This document shows positions 1 to 9,096 of a stretch of 64,000 bases of DNA, piece by piece (within the stretch, counting starts at the first letter, position 1; each line of letters begins with the position of its first letter). Source of the stretch: Aquabacterium sp. (lineage in GTDB: Bacteria; Pseudomonadota; Gammaproteobacteria; Burkholderiales; Burkholderiaceae_C); assembly GCA_030654395.1 (NCBI GenBank), contig JAURXM010000025.1:1-64000 (forward strand), in the 5' to 3' direction. The translations under genes were made by a program, and so were the position numbers. The notes under the pieces were generated by a model. The model did no database searches. It saw only the letters and a list, made by a program, of their open reading frames with translations, and was not told the DNA's origin.

Positions 1-1
1 C

Positions 2-2368
2 CAGTTCATGAGCCACGTGATGCCCGAGCACGGGCACCGCGTGAAGCGCTACCGCGACGACGCGCCGCTGTTCAGCCGCTTCCAGATCGAGCACCAGATT
101 GAGACCGCGTTCTCGCGCACCGTCAACCTGCCGTCGGGCGGCGCGATCGTGATTGACCACACCGAGGCGCTGGTCTCGGTCGACGTCAACTCCGCGCGCT
201 CGACACGCGGCAGCGACATCGAAGAAACCGCGACCCGCACCAACCTGGAAGCCGCCGACGAGATCGCGCGCCAGATGCGCCTGCGCGACCTCGGCGGCCT
301 GATCGTCGTCGACTTCATCGACATGGAAGAGTCGAAGAACCGGCGCGAGGTCGAGACCCGTCTGCGAGAAGCGCTGCGTCCCGACCGAGCCCGCGTGCAG
401 TTCGGCAGCATCAGCAAGTTCGGCCTGCTCGAACTGAGCCGCCAGCGTCTGCGCCCGGCCCTGTCCGAAGGCAGCCACATCACCTGCCCGCGCTGCAACG
501 GCACGGGCCACATCCGCGACACCGAATCGAGCGCGCTGCAGATCCTGCGCATGGTGCAGGAAGAGTCGATGAAGGAAAACACCGCCGCCGTGCATGTGCA
601 GGTGCCGGTCGAAGTCACCAGCTTCCTGCTGAATGAAAAGCGCACCGAGATCACCAAGATCGAACTGAAGCAGCGCGTCACCGTGCTGCTGGTGCCCAAC
701 AAGAACCTCGAAACGCCGAACTACCGGCTCGAGCGACTGCGTCACGACGATCCGCGCCTGGAAAACCTGCAGGCCAGCTACACGATGATCGAAGAGGCGG
801 CCGAGGAAACCGGCGTCACCCGCCGCGAGAAGACGGCTCCGAAGCAGGAACCGGTCATCAAGGGCATCCTGCCCGAAACACCGGCACCGGTCGCGGTGCC
901 GAAGCCGGCGCCTGTCGCCGTGCCTGCGCCTGTCGCGGCAGCACCCGCAGCGGCCGCACCGGCAGCCGGAGGTGGTTTCTTCGGCTGGGTGTCTCGCCTG
1001 TTCGGTGGCGGTTCACCGGCCCCGGCGACGAAACCCGCGCCGTCGACGATGGCCCCTCCGGTGTCAACCACCGACAGCAAAGGCGAGCGCGGTGATCGTG
1101 GCGGACGCGGGGGCCGCGGTGGTCGCGGGGGCCGCGACGACAAGCGCGCCGATCGAGGCAGTGAAGCAGCACGTCCGGAAGGTCGCAGCAGCGAGCGCCG
1201 GGATGGACGCGGGGGCCGCAGCGGACGCGGTGATCGACCGGAAGAAGCGACCGGCAGCGAAGTCGGCCTGGCGGCACGCGAAGAGCGTGCTCCACGCCCG
1301 GACCGTGGCGAGCGGCCCGATCGGAACGAAGCCCGCAGCGAGACCCCGAACGAGGGCCGCGAAGGCGGTCGTCGCGGGTCACGCGGGGGTCGGGGCGAAC
1401 GTCCGGACCGCGAGGCTCGCGTCGCACCGGCCGCAACCGAAGTTGCGGTCGATGAGGCGCCGATCGCCAACGCCTTCGTTGACACGCAGCCCGGCGTCGT
1501 CCCTTCGGGCGTCGAATCCACCGAAGGCGGTGAGATCCGCGAGGGCGGCCGCCGCCGTCGACGTGGCGGTCGCGGTGGGCGCGATCGCGACGATGCACGC
1601 ACTCCGACGGCCGAAGGCGAATTCGCTGGCGAGCCAGGCTCCGAAGTGCAGGCCCGCCTGGATGAGGAGGGCTCCACCGATGGCGACCGGACTCCATTGG
1701 CCCATGCCGACGGGAGTCCCGCGACCGAGGGATCCGAAGGCGGCGAGCGCGATGGCCGTCGTCGCAGCCGCGGCGGACGTGGCCGCCGCGAACGCGGAGA
1801 AGGACGCCCGGACATTCAAGGTGCAGCGGAAGGCTCGGTTGAAACCGTGACCGGCTCGGCTGAAGAAGCCGAGGCACCTGCGGCAGCGCCGGTGATCGCC
1901 ACTCCAGTGGCAGTGGCCTACACCGAAACCCCGGCACCGGCACCGGCACCCGAGGTTCACCCAGCTCCGGCGGCCGGCCCGATCGCCTTCAAGTCGCTGC
2001 TCGTTCCGACGCCGCCGGTCCCGGTGGAGGTGGAGCCGGTCGCGGTCTCTGTATCGGCATCGGCGCCCGAGCCAACGCAGGCTGCACCTGCATCGGCAGC
2101 CACCGTCGCGGCATTCGTGCTCGAAACCGACGCCTTGCAAGCGGTGGCCGAGACCGCTGGGCTGCAGTGGGTCAATTCGGATGCAGACAAGATCCGCGCG
2201 GCCCAGGAGGCGATGGCCGGCGAGGCAAAGCCGGTGCATGTGGCGCGCACGACCAAGCCGGTGGTGGAGATCAACGAAGGTCCGCTGGTGCTGATCGAGA
2301 CCCGCAAGGATCTGTCGCAGGTGAAGCTGCCGTTCGAGACCGACGCAGGCTCGTCAGCGACGAACTGA
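2..2368 (+). CDS. rne: Ribonuclease E, C-terminal part (5' end outside window)
   Basis: Endoribonuclease that starts mRNA decay and processes rRNA and tRNA, scaffold of the degradosome. The reading frame is open to the left edge, so the S1 domain is missing. Counting from the ATG at base 8, the DNase I-like catalytic part shows the two metal-binding aspartates (VSVD at 59, VVDFID at 102) and the Zn-link CPRCNGTG at 160-167. After about residue 280 the protein becomes a disordered tail rich in Pro/Ala, then Arg-Gly-Gly and Arg/Asp/Glu repeats. It ends in a short hydrophobic patch ([18 protein letters not shown]), which I believe is conserved in relatives and could bind a partner (inference). 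It converges on nagZ across a shared hairpin terminator. Confidence 0.96.
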   Translation, partial: QFMSHVMPEHGHRVKRYRDDAPLFSRFQIEHQIETAFSRTVNLPSGGAIVIDHTEALVSVDVNSARSTRGSDIEETATRTNLEAADEIARQMRLRDLGGLIVVDFIDMEESKNRREVETRLREALRPDRARVQFGSISKFGLLELSRQRLRPALSEGSHITCPRCNGTGHIRDTESSALQILRMVQEESMKENTAAVHVQVPVEVTSFLLNEKRTEITKIELKQRVTVLLVPNKNLETPNYRLERLRHDDPRLENLQASYTMIEEAAEETGVTRREKTAPKQEPVIKGILPETPAPVAVPKPAPVAVPAPVAAAPAAAAPAAGGGFFGWVSRLFGGGSPAPATKPAPSTMAPPVSTTDSKGERGDRGGRGGRGGRGGRDDKRADRGSEAARPEGRSSERRDGRGGRSGRGDRPEEATGSEVGLAAREERAPRPDRGERPDRNEARSETPNEGREGGRRGSRGGRGERPDREARVAPAATEVAVDEAPIANAFVDTQPGVVPSGVESTEGGEIREGGRRRRRGGRGGRDRDDARTPTAEGEFAGEPGSEVQARLDEEGSTDGDRTPLAHADGSPATEGSEGGERDGRRRSRGGRGRRERGEGRPDIQGAAEGSVETVTGSAEEAEAPAAAPVIATPVAVAYTETPAPAPAPEVHPAPAAGPIAFKSLLVPTPPVPVEVEPVAVSVSASAPEPTQAAPASAATVAAFVLETDALQAVAETAGLQWVNSDADKIRAAQEAMAGEAKPVHVARTTKPVVEINEGPLVLIETRKDLSQVKLPFETDAGSSATN

Positions 2369-2385
2369 TTCGGCAACCGAAGTTG

Positions 2386-2411
2386 AAACGGCGCACCTCG
2401 GTGCGCCGTTT
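2386..2411. terminator. Bidirectional hairpin terminator between rne and nagZ
   Basis: A perfect inverted repeat with 12-base arms (AAACGGCGCACC / GGTGCGCCGTTT) around a two-base TC centre lies 17 bases after the rne stop. The A-run on one side and T-run on the other let it end transcripts from either direction, fitting its place between convergent genes. Confidence 0.85.
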
Positions 2412-2454
2412 CTCATGGTGACGCCTGAAGTCAGGTGTCGGACCGGGTGTTCGA

Positions 2455-3570
2455 TCAGGGCAAACGTTCCAGCGCCCGCTGGTAGGCCGGATCGTGCATC
2501 AACTGGTCCCAGGTCAGAGGCACTGTCTGCGGCAGCAAGGCCCGTCGGCGATGCTCGCTGTCTTCGTCGGCATGCCAGTGCCCCTGGGCTTGCGATGCGA
2601 GCAGCCCGTCGAGCAACGCATCGACGGCGGCGCCACCATCTACCGACTGGTTGCACAGCAGCACCAGATCGCAGCCGGCATTCAGCGCCACTGCGGCCGC
2701 ATCGGTGTAGCTGACCTCGACTCCACCAATGCGACGGGCGCCGGCCATGCTCAGATCGTCGCTGAACACCGCGCCCGTGAAGCCCAGCTGCAGGCGCAGG
2801 ATGTCCTTCAGCCAGCGCGGCGAGAAGCCGGCCGGGTTCGCGTCGACCTTCGGGTAGACGACGTGCGCCGGCATCACGCTGGCGAGGCTGGTGCTCAGCC
2901 ATTCGTAGGGCCGCGCGTCGTCGGCCAGGATCGCCTTCAGCGAACGCTTGTCGACCGGAATCTCGGTGTGGCTGTCCGCCTTGACATGACCGTGCCCCGG
3001 GAAGTGCTTGCCGCAATGCGCCATGCCGGCCTGCAGCAGCCCGTGCATCAGGCTCTTGGCCAGCATCGTGACGACGCGCGGATCGCGGTGGAACGCGCGG
3101 TCGCCGATCACGCCGCTGGCGCCGAAATCGAGGTCGAGCACCGGCGTGAAGCTGAGGTCGACACCGCAGGCCCGCAATTCGGCTGCCAGCACGAAGCCGC
3201 TGGCGGTGGCCGCATCGGTGGCGCCCAGCGGGTCGGTCATCCACTGCTCGCCGAGCACGCGCATCGGTGGCAGGTGGGTGTACCCGTCGGTGCGGAAGCG
3301 CTGCACCCGACCGCCTTCGTGGTCGACGCAGATCAGCACGTCGGGACGGATCGACTTGATCTCGGCCGTCAGCTCGGTGAGCTGACGGCGATCCTGCCAG
3401 TTCCGTGCGAACAGGATCAGACCGCCCGCCAGCGGATGCCGCAGTCGGCGCCGGTCGTCGGCGTTCAAACTCAGACCGTTGATGTCGAGCACCACCGGAG
3501 CGTGAGGCGTCTGCGGCTGCGGCACGGGCTTCGCGGGGCGACGGATGGAGGTGGTTCGTGTGGTTTTCAT
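2455..3570 (-). CDS. nagZ: Beta-N-acetylhexosaminidase NagZ (GH3)
   Basis: Cytoplasmic glycoside hydrolase of family 3 that removes N-acetylglucosamine from anhydromuropeptides in cell-wall recycling, feeding the signal that controls AmpC-type beta-lactamases in some species. Visible motifs are [11 protein letters not shown] (residue 82 on), KHFPGHG (188-194) followed by the DSH general acid/base pair (199-201), and the nucleophile Asp271 in FSDDLSM. The 371-residue product carries about 25 extra basic, Pro-rich residues before the conserved [10 protein letters not shown], so a later start is possible. Its ATG overlaps the acpS stop as ATGA, which implies translational coupling. Confidence 0.95.
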   Translation of the reverse strand: MKTTRTTSIRRPAKPVPQPQTPHAPVVLDINGLSLNADDRRRLRHPLAGGLILFARNWQDRRQLTELTAEIKSIRPDVLICVDHEGGRVQRFRTDGYTHLPPMRVLGEQWMTDPLGATDAATASGFVLAAELRACGVDLSFTPVLDLDFGASGVIGDRAFHRDPRVVTMLAKSLMHGLLQAGMAHCGKHFPGHGHVKADSHTEIPVDKRSLKAILADDARPYEWLSTSLASVMPAHVVYPKVDANPAGFSPRWLKDILRLQLGFTGAVFSDDLSMAGARRIGGVEVSYTDAAAVALNAGCDLVLLCNQSVDGGAAVDALLDGLLASQAQGHWHADEDSEHRRRALLPQTVPLTWDQLMHDPAYQRALERLP

Positions 3571-3962
3571 GGGCAGGTCTCGACGACCACGAAGCTGGTC
3601 GCATAGTCGGTTTCATCGGTCACGCTGACGTGGGCTTTGAGCCGCTGCGCATCGAACCAGGCGGCCAGTTCGCCATTCAGCACGATGTGCGGCTGGCCGC
3701 TCGGCAGGTTGAGGATCTCGCAGGCACGCCAGGTCATCGGCATGCGCAGGCCCAGGCCGATCGCCTTCGAAAAGGCTTCCTTCGCGGAGAAGCGCGTGCC
3801 GAGGTAACTCACTCCGCGCACCGCGACGCGGTCGCGCCGGGCTCGGAACACCTGCATCTCCTGAGGGCCCAGCACCTTCTCGGCGAAACGTTCACCACGC
3901 CGCTCGAGCGTGGCCGCGATGCGCCGAAGGTCGCAGATGTCGGTGCCGATGCCGAAAATCAT
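3567..3962 (-). CDS. acpS: Holo-[acyl-carrier-protein] synthase
   Basis: Transfers 4'-phosphopantetheine from CoA to the serine of acyl carrier protein, the step that activates AcpP (encoded at 17.3 kb). The 131-residue product has the family's N-terminal [10 protein letters not shown] with metal-binding Asp8 and the second motif [12 protein letters not shown] with Glu62. A longer open frame runs upstream, but the family N-terminus (MIFGIGTD) fixes the start at 3962. The stop overlaps the nagZ ATG. The preceding 136 bases to pdxJ are GC-rich and non-coding. Confidence 0.95.
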   Translation of the reverse strand: MIFGIGTDICDLRRIAATLERRGERFAEKVLGPQEMQVFRARRDRVAVRGVSYLGTRFSAKEAFSKAIGLGLRMPMTWRACEILNLPSGQPHIVLNGELAAWFDAQRLKAHVSVTDETDYATSFVVVETCP

Positions 3963-4098
3963 GACAACCCCTCGACCCACGGGTACGTTGGCCGATCCCC
4001 GACGGCCACGAAGGGGCCCCCATGTGGCCCCTGCCCCTGGATGCGGGCCGGCTCGGGAGCGGCCCAGCGCACGACCCGCAGCTTCGACCGCCGCTGTT
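3963..4098. other. GC-rich intergenic element between pdxJ and acpS
   Basis: This non-coding gap is almost all G and C and full of short inverted repeats such as GGCC...GGCC and GGGGCCCC. A similar gap lies before recO (5776-5961). They resemble the dispersed GC-rich hairpin elements seen between genes of GC-rich Burkholderiales; whether these two copies belong to one family is inference. Confidence 0.4.
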
Positions 4099-4899
4099 TC
4101 ATGGGCAAGCCGCCAGATGGATACAGCGCAGGTAGTCGCGCACGGTGTCGCCCAGACCCAGTTCCAGCGCATCGGCGATCAGCGCGTGGCCGATCGACAC
4201 CTCCTGCACGCCAGGCACCGCGCGCAGGAAATCGGTCAGGTTGTCGCGGTTCAGGTCATGGCCGGCATTCAGTTGCAGGCCTTCGATCAGCGCCGCCTCG
4301 GCGGTGGCGGTGAAGCCGGCCAGCGCGGTCGACTGGTCGGGTGACCCGTGTGCGCGCGCGTAGCTTTCGGTGTACAGCTCAACGCGCTCGGCGCCCAGTT
4401 CGCGCACCGCGCGCATCGCCTGCGGCACCGGGTCCATGAACAGACTGACGCGCACACCGAGCGATTGCGCCTCGGCGATCAGCGGCGCCAGCATCTCGGC
4501 GTCCTGAGGCAATCGCCATCCGTGGTCGGACGTCGCCTGATCCATCGCATCGGGCACGAAGGTGCACTGATGCAGCGGCAGCCCCTGGTCCACGACCGCG
4601 CGGATCACGTCCATCAGGTTGTGCAGCGGATTGCCTTCGATGTTGTATTCGGCCTGCGGCCAGTCCCGCATCAGCGCGGCCAAGTCAAACACGTCCTGCG
4701 TTCGGATGTGGCGCTGGTCGGGACGCGGATGCACGGTGATGCCATCCGCACCCGCCTGAAGCGCCAACGTGGCGGCACGGGTGACGCTCGGAATGCCGAG
4801 CGGGCGCTGGTTGCGCAGCAGCGCCACCTTGTTCAGGTTGACCGACAGCGCGGTGCGACCGCGATGCGCGTCGAGGCCGGTGGTGAGCAAGGGGTTCAT
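4099..4899 (-). CDS. pdxJ: Pyridoxine 5'-phosphate synthase PdxJ
   Basis: Condenses 1-deoxy-D-xylulose 5-phosphate with 3-amino-2-oxopropyl phosphate to pyridoxine 5'-phosphate, the last ring-closing step of the DXP-dependent vitamin B6 pathway. The 266-residue TIM-barrel protein shows [14 protein letters not shown] near the N-terminus, [20 protein letters not shown], the phosphate-binding [11 protein letters not shown] and the terminal [13 protein letters not shown]. It follows recO by 15 bases and precedes acpS, the usual order; cotranscription is likely. Confidence 0.96.
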   Translation of the reverse strand: MNPLLTTGLDAHRGRTALSVNLNKVALLRNQRPLGIPSVTRAATLALQAGADGITVHPRPDQRHIRTQDVFDLAALMRDWPQAEYNIEGNPLHNLMDVIRAVVDQGLPLHQCTFVPDAMDQATSDHGWRLPQDAEMLAPLIAEAQSLGVRVSLFMDPVPQAMRAVRELGAERVELYTESYARAHGSPDQSTALAGFTATAEAALIEGLQLNAGHDLNRDNLTDFLRAVPGVQEVSIGHALIADALELGLGDTVRDYLRCIHLAACP

Positions 4900-4914
4900 G
4901 GGGTCCGGGTTGGA

Positions 4915-5775
4915 TCAGAGTCGGCCCGCGACGGGCGTGGGTCGCTGCTTCTGCGGCGACGTATTCACAGGGGATGCCGAGAGGGATTGGAGGTCCAGCA
5001 TCACCTGGCGCGTACGCAAAGCCCAAGCGCCTAGATGATAGTGAAGCAGCGCGCGCAACAGGCCTCGCCAGTCGGGCAATGCCTGCGCACAAGCCAGCTG
5101 AACCGCCGTCAGGCTGCCGTGCAGCAGAGCCGCCTGCACGTCGATCAAGGCAGCACCCGACACCGACGCATCGTCCGCACGCGCGGGGGCGACACCGGCT
5201 TCCGGCAGCAACGCGTAGCGGCCCTCGGGACGAACCGCATCGAGCGTCGCCGTGACCAGGCTCAGATCGGGCAGAACGCCGACTTGTTGCAGCAACGTGA
5301 TTTCAAACGCACGCAAGGCCGATTGCACGCGCCCCTCGTCGCGACCGGAAAGCGCGGGAAGGGTCTGTGCATACGCATCGAACAGCAACGGATGCGCGTC
5401 CTGACGGGCCAGCAGCTTCATCAGCAGTTCGTTCAGGTAGAAGCCGCTGAACAGCGCCGCGCCGGTCAGCATCGCCGCACCACCGGCCCACTCGGCGCTG
5501 CGCAGCGTTTGCACCTCGCGCAGGGTCGGATCGACGTGGAGCCCTTCGTCAGCGGCCTTCGCCGTCGGAACCCGGCCCAGCGCGAGGTGCACCCGCTGGA
5601 ACGGCAACAGCACCGAGCGCAGCTGCGAATACGGTCGCTTGGCCCCTTTGGCTGCGACCACCAACCGACCCTGCTCGCGCGTCAGCACGTCCAGGATCAG
5701 GCTCGATTCGCTCCAGTCGTAGCGGTGCAGCACATAGGCCGTCAGCACCGATGAAGGACGTCGGATGGGAGCCAT
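4915..5775 (-). CDS. recO: DNA repair protein RecO
   Basis: RecO works with RecR to load RecA on SSB-coated single-stranded DNA in gap repair. The product starts with an OB-fold in which RYDWSESSLILDVLTREQGRLVVAAKG is split across the expected strands, followed by the helical C-terminal domain with FYLNELLMKLL and FEITLLQQVG. At 286 residues it is slightly longer than usual because of an insert near residues 185-205 and a C-terminal tail rich in Ser/Pro/Thr. No zinc-finger cysteines are visible, as in many proteobacterial RecO proteins. Confidence 0.93.
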   Translation of the reverse strand: MAPIRRPSSVLTAYVLHRYDWSESSLILDVLTREQGRLVVAAKGAKRPYSQLRSVLLPFQRVHLALGRVPTAKAADEGLHVDPTLREVQTLRSAEWAGGAAMLTGAALFSGFYLNELLMKLLARQDAHPLLFDAYAQTLPALSGRDEGRVQSALRAFEITLLQQVGVLPDLSLVTATLDAVRPEGRYALLPEAGVAPARADDASVSGAALIDVQAALLHGSLTAVQLACAQALPDWRGLLRALLHYHLGAWALRTRQVMLDLQSLSASPVNTSPQKQRPTPVAGRL

Positions 5776-5961
5776 GGCAATTCAGTCAGCCGCGAATGCT
5801 GCACGCAATCAAGCAACACCCGTGGATCCGGCTCTGCCGGTCCGGTGGGTGGCGCCAACGAGCTGGCAGGCCCGTTGGCCCTCGGCAGCCGCAAGGCCCC
5901 TTCCGGGCCCTTGTGCGCGGGCTCGGCCCCTCGGGGGCAGGAGCGTAGCGACTGGGGGGCC
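5776..5961. other. GC-rich hairpin-rich gap between era and recO
   Basis: No gene is visible in these 186 bases. The stretch holds several inverted repeats, for example GCCAACG...CGTTGGC, GGCCCC...GGGGGC and CCGG repeats, and ends in GGGGGGCCC next to the era stop. It looks like the element at 3963-4098. Possible roles are an mRNA-stabilising hairpin or partial terminator between era and recO; this is inference. Confidence 0.4.
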
Positions 5962-6900
5962 CTATTCATAGCCGTAGCTGCGCAGGTGTTCCTCATCGTC
6001 GGCCCAGCCGGAGCGCACCTTGACCCAGAGCTCAAGGAACACCGTGGCCCCCATCAGCTTCTCGAGCTCCTGCCGTGCTTCGCTGCCGATGCGCTTGAGA
6101 CGTTCACCATTGGCACCGATGACCATGCCCTTGTGCGCATCGCGCTCGACGACGATGCTGGCCGCGATGCGGCGCAGGTTGCCTTCTTCCTCGAACTTGT
6201 CGATGACCACGGTCGAGGTGTACGGCAGCTCGTCGCCCATCAGGCGGAACAGCTTCTCGCGGATGATCTCGCTGGCCAGGAACTTGTCGCTGCGGTCGGT
6301 CAGCGCATCCTCCTCGTAGAACCACGGCTGCTGCGGCAGGTAGGGTTCGATGATGCCGAGCAGGCGCTGCACATCAGCCTCCTTCTTGGCCGACAACGGG
6401 ACGAATTCGGCAAACGCATGCCGGTCCTGCATGCCCTTGAGCCAGGGCGCGAGTTCGGCTCGGCGGTGCACCGCATCGAGCTTGTTGGCGATCAGGAACA
6501 CCGGTTTCGCATACTCGCCCGACGGCATCAGCGCCAGCACCTTAGCGTCATCCAGACCGAAACGACCGGCCTCGACCACGAACAGAACCACATCGACATC
6601 GGCCAGCACGCTGTGCACCGTCTTGTTGAGGGTGCGGTTCATCGCGGCGGCGTACCGCGTCTGGAAGCCCGGCGTGTCGACGAACACGAACTGCGAGGCC
6701 CCGGCGGTGCGAATACCGGTGATCCGGTGCCGCGTCGTCTGGGCCTTGGCCGACGTGATGCTGACCTTCTGCCCGACCAGCGCGTTGAGCAGCGTGCTCT
6801 TGCCGACATTCGGGCGACCCACGATGGCCACCAGCCCGCAACGCTGTGCAGCGGGATCGACGCCGGCAGGCGCCTCAACAGGTTCGGTCATGGACGACAT
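5962..6900 (-). CDS. era: GTPase Era
   Basis: Essential GTPase that binds the 3' end of 16S rRNA and helps mature the 30S subunit. G1 is GRPNVGKST (28-36), G3 DTPG (75-78) and G4 NKLD (139-142); the C-terminal KH domain carries [17 protein letters not shown]. The 312-residue length is normal, with a slightly extended N-terminus (about 18 residues before the first beta strand). It sits directly after rnc, the conserved rnc-era pair, with 36 bases between them. Confidence 0.96.
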   Translation of the reverse strand: MSSMTEPVEAPAGVDPAAQRCGLVAIVGRPNVGKSTLLNALVGQKVSITSAKAQTTRHRITGIRTAGASQFVFVDTPGFQTRYAAAMNRTLNKTVHSVLADVDVVLFVVEAGRFGLDDAKVLALMPSGEYAKPVFLIANKLDAVHRRAELAPWLKGMQDRHAFAEFVPLSAKKEADVQRLLGIIEPYLPQQPWFYEEDALTDRSDKFLASEIIREKLFRLMGDELPYTSTVVIDKFEEEGNLRRIAASIVVERDAHKGMVIGANGERLKRIGSEARQELEKLMGATVFLELWVKVRSGWADDEEHLRSYGYE

Positions 6901-6936
6901 TCATGTGGGACCTCAACGAGACAAAGCAGAGAAAAA

Positions 6937-7650
6937 TCATGATCGCAACGGACTGCCGGGCTGGTCGGTCGCTTTCAGGGCATCGAGCATCCGGCGAGCG
7001 GCTTCCTGTTCGGCCAGGCGCCGCGAGCGGCCCTCGCCAGTGTGCTTCAGGCTGAGGGCCGGCACGTCGCATTCGACCTCGAAGGTCTGTGCATGCGCCT
7101 GCCCCCGGGTTGCGCTGATGCGATAGCCTGGAACGGGCAGGCGCCGCGCTTGCAGCCACTCCTGCAGCTCGGTCTTCGCATCCTTGGCCCAGCCGCCGAT
7201 GTCGGTGGTGTTGATGACATCACCGAACAGGCATTGCACAAGTGCCCGCGCCGACGCAAAGCCGCCATCGAGGAAAGTGGCACCGATGATGGCTTCCAAC
7301 GCATCCGCAAGGATCGACGCGCGCTGCGCACCGCCGCCGCGCGCCTCGCCGTCGCTGAGCCGCAGCACCTCGGGCAGGCCCTGCTGCACCGCGACCTTGT
7401 GCAGACTGTCCTCGCGCACCAAGTGGGCCCGCACTCGGGTCAGGTCCCCCTCGTCGGAGCCGGCGAACCGCTCATACAGCAAGCTCGATATCGCCAAGCT
7501 CAGCACCGCATCGCCCAGGAATTCCAGCCGCTCGTTGTGTTCGGGGCTGTAGCTGCGGTGCGTCAACGCCAGCACCAGCAGGCCAACGTCGGAGAAGCGG
7601 TGGCCGAGGCGGCGCTGCAGGGCGTCGAGGCGAGAATCCATCGAGACCAT
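6937..7650 (-). CDS. rnc: Ribonuclease III
   Basis: Cleaves double-stranded RNA, including the stems that release 16S and 23S rRNA precursors. The signature NERLEFLGDAVL lies near residues 39-50 and the second catalytic helix ADALEAIIGATFLDGG near 115-130. A double-stranded RNA-binding domain fills residues 160-228 (KTELQEWLQARR, then GEGRSRRLAEQEAARRML). A second in-frame ATG three codons later is also possible as start. It lies between DUF4845 and era. Confidence 0.96.
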   Translation of the reverse strand: MVSMDSRLDALQRRLGHRFSDVGLLVLALTHRSYSPEHNERLEFLGDAVLSLAISSLLYERFAGSDEGDLTRVRAHLVREDSLHKVAVQQGLPEVLRLSDGEARGGGAQRASILADALEAIIGATFLDGGFASARALVQCLFGDVINTTDIGGWAKDAKTELQEWLQARRLPVPGYRISATRGQAHAQTFEVECDVPALSLKHTGEGRSRRLAEQEAARRMLDALKATDQPGSPLRS

Positions 7651-7685
7651 GTGATCTATGCGTTCGACCGCAAACGCCGGGCGGC

Positions 7686-8057
7686 CTAGCGAGACCGGCC
7701 CTCGTACTTGATCAACAGGAACACCGGCGCCATCACCTCGATCTCCTTGTCATAGGAAAATCGAATGGTGATCTTGTCGTCCTCTTTGGTGATGTCGAGA
7801 TCCTTGGAGGAAATGGACTGGATCGAGTACTCGATGTCCTTCTGCTTCTCGAAGGCCGCTCGAATTTCGGGCACGGTCCTGCCGCCTTCGATCGCGATCT
7901 TGTTGACGGCCTTCTGAATCGTGAAGTATTCGTTCATGGTCGGCAACACGCGCATGCCCAGCAGCGCCGCGAACCCGATGATGATCGCCCACAGCAGCAG
8001 GCCGAGCAAGGTGATGCCTCGCTGGTCACGCCGGGCCGTATGAAGCTTGCTTGTCAT
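7686..8057 (-). CDS. DUF4845 single-pass membrane protein
   Basis: Small protein of 123 residues with a basic N-terminus, one strong membrane span (about residues 14-38, ending in GFAALLGMRVLPTMNEY) and a mixed alpha/beta domain outside. The domain arrangement and its place between lepB and rnc match the DUF4845 family found at this spot throughout Burkholderiales. Function is unknown; the locus suggests a link with membrane protein export or with coupling rnc to lepB. RNase III start follows 35 bases later. Confidence 0.85.
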   Translation of the reverse strand: MTSKLHTARRDQRGITLLGLLLWAIIIGFAALLGMRVLPTMNEYFTIQKAVNKIAIEGGRTVPEIRAAFEKQKDIEYSIQSISSKDLDITKEDDKITIRFSYDKEIEVMAPVFLLIKYEGRSR

Positions 8058-8130
8058 GCGATCACGCTCCAGTGCTCTGAAAGAAGAGAGGGACAGCTGC
8101 CACCAGACCGCATTCTCTGCGAGGACGGAA

Positions 8131-9096
8131 TCAATGGAATGATCCGATTCGCCTCACATTGCCGAAATTCATCCAGACAAAGAACGCCCGACCGACGATG
8201 TTCGCGTCCGGTACGAAACCCCAGAAGCGCGAATCCTCGGAGTTGTCACGGTTGTCACCCATCATGAAATAGTGACCTGCCGGCACCTTGCACGTCACAC
8301 CGTCGACGATGTACGTGCAGTTCTCGTTGAACGGGAAGGCCATGGACGGCCGCAAGTAGGTCGACCGGGCTGGATCAACCAGGATGCGGTGCGACACGCC
8401 ACCCAGGTTTTCGTCGAACTGGTTTGCGTAACGCAGGGTGTCCTCGTTGTAGAAATCGGGCAACGGCTGGCTGGGCACCAGCGCACCATTCAGGTACAGC
8501 TGCTGATGGCGATAGGACACCTCATCACCGGGCACCCCGACCACGCGCTTGATGTAGTCGATGCTCGGATTGGCCGGATATCGGAACACCATCACGTCGC
8601 CGCGCACCGGATCGTGGTTGGCAATGATCTTCTTGTTGATCACTGGCAGCCGAACGCCATAGTGAAACTTGTTCACCAGGATCAGATCGCCGACCAGCAA
8701 GGTCGGGATCATCGAACCTGACGGGATCTTGAACGGCTCGAACAGGAACGATCGCAGCAGGAAGACCACCAGGATCACCGGGAACAGACCGGCTGTCCAA
8801 TCCAGCCACCACGGTTGCGCCAGCAGGGCTTCCCGCGCCTGGCTCACGTCGCCGTCCACCTTCGCGATGCCCTTCTCGGCAAGCTGTCGACGGCGCGCCT
8901 CGGTTTGCTGCTCCAGTGCATGGGCTGCGGCCATCCGGCGGGGTGCGAAATGCAGCCGCTCGACCAGCCAGTAGGCCATCGTCACCAGCGTCAGGATGAA
9001 CAACAACAACGAGAAATTGCCGCTCCACTCGCCGAGGTACCAGCCGCCCAGAAAAACAATCAGGCAGCCGTAGAGCAGACCGGTCAACGTACTCAT
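8131..9096 (-). CDS. lepB: Signal peptidase I
   Basis: Membrane serine protease that removes signal peptides from secreted proteins. The start at 9096 overlaps the lepA stop by one base (TGATG) and gives 321 residues with two N-terminal membrane segments (about 5-20 and 28-45) and a third near 103-117. The nucleophile is Ser128 in IPSGSMIPTL, the general base Lys183 in DYIKRVVGVPGD, and box E reads GDNRDNSEDSRFWGFV. A longer open frame upstream lies inside lepA and is not used. The lepA-lepB pair is conserved across proteobacteria. Confidence 0.95.
   Translation of the reverse strand: MSTLTGLLYGCLIVFLGGWYLGEWSGNFSLLLFILTLVTMAYWLVERLHFAPRRMAAAHALEQQTEARRRQLAEKGIAKVDGDVSQAREALLAQPWWLDWTAGLFPVILVVFLLRSFLFEPFKIPSGSMIPTLLVGDLILVNKFHYGVRLPVINKKIIANHDPVRGDVMVFRYPANPSIDYIKRVVGVPGDEVSYRHQQLYLNGALVPSQPLPDFYNEDTLRYANQFDENLGGVSHRILVDPARSTYLRPSMAFPFNENCTYIVDGVTCKVPAGHYFMMGDNRDNSEDSRFWGFVPDANIVGRAFFVWMNFGNVRRIGSFH

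Noticed and set aside
778..1949. Long minus-strand frames and an extra plus-strand frame (972-1850) opposite or within the rne tail
   Set aside because: They are shadows of the GC-rich, Arg/Gly/Pro-coding repeat region; the products are low-complexity Arg/Pro/Ser with no recognisable domain, and rne is clearly coding there.
3963..4172. 70-residue N-terminal extension of AcpS
   Set aside because: The extension is Gly/Arg-rich, lies in the GC-rich gap and the pdxJ end, and the family N-terminus starts exactly at the internal ATG 3962.
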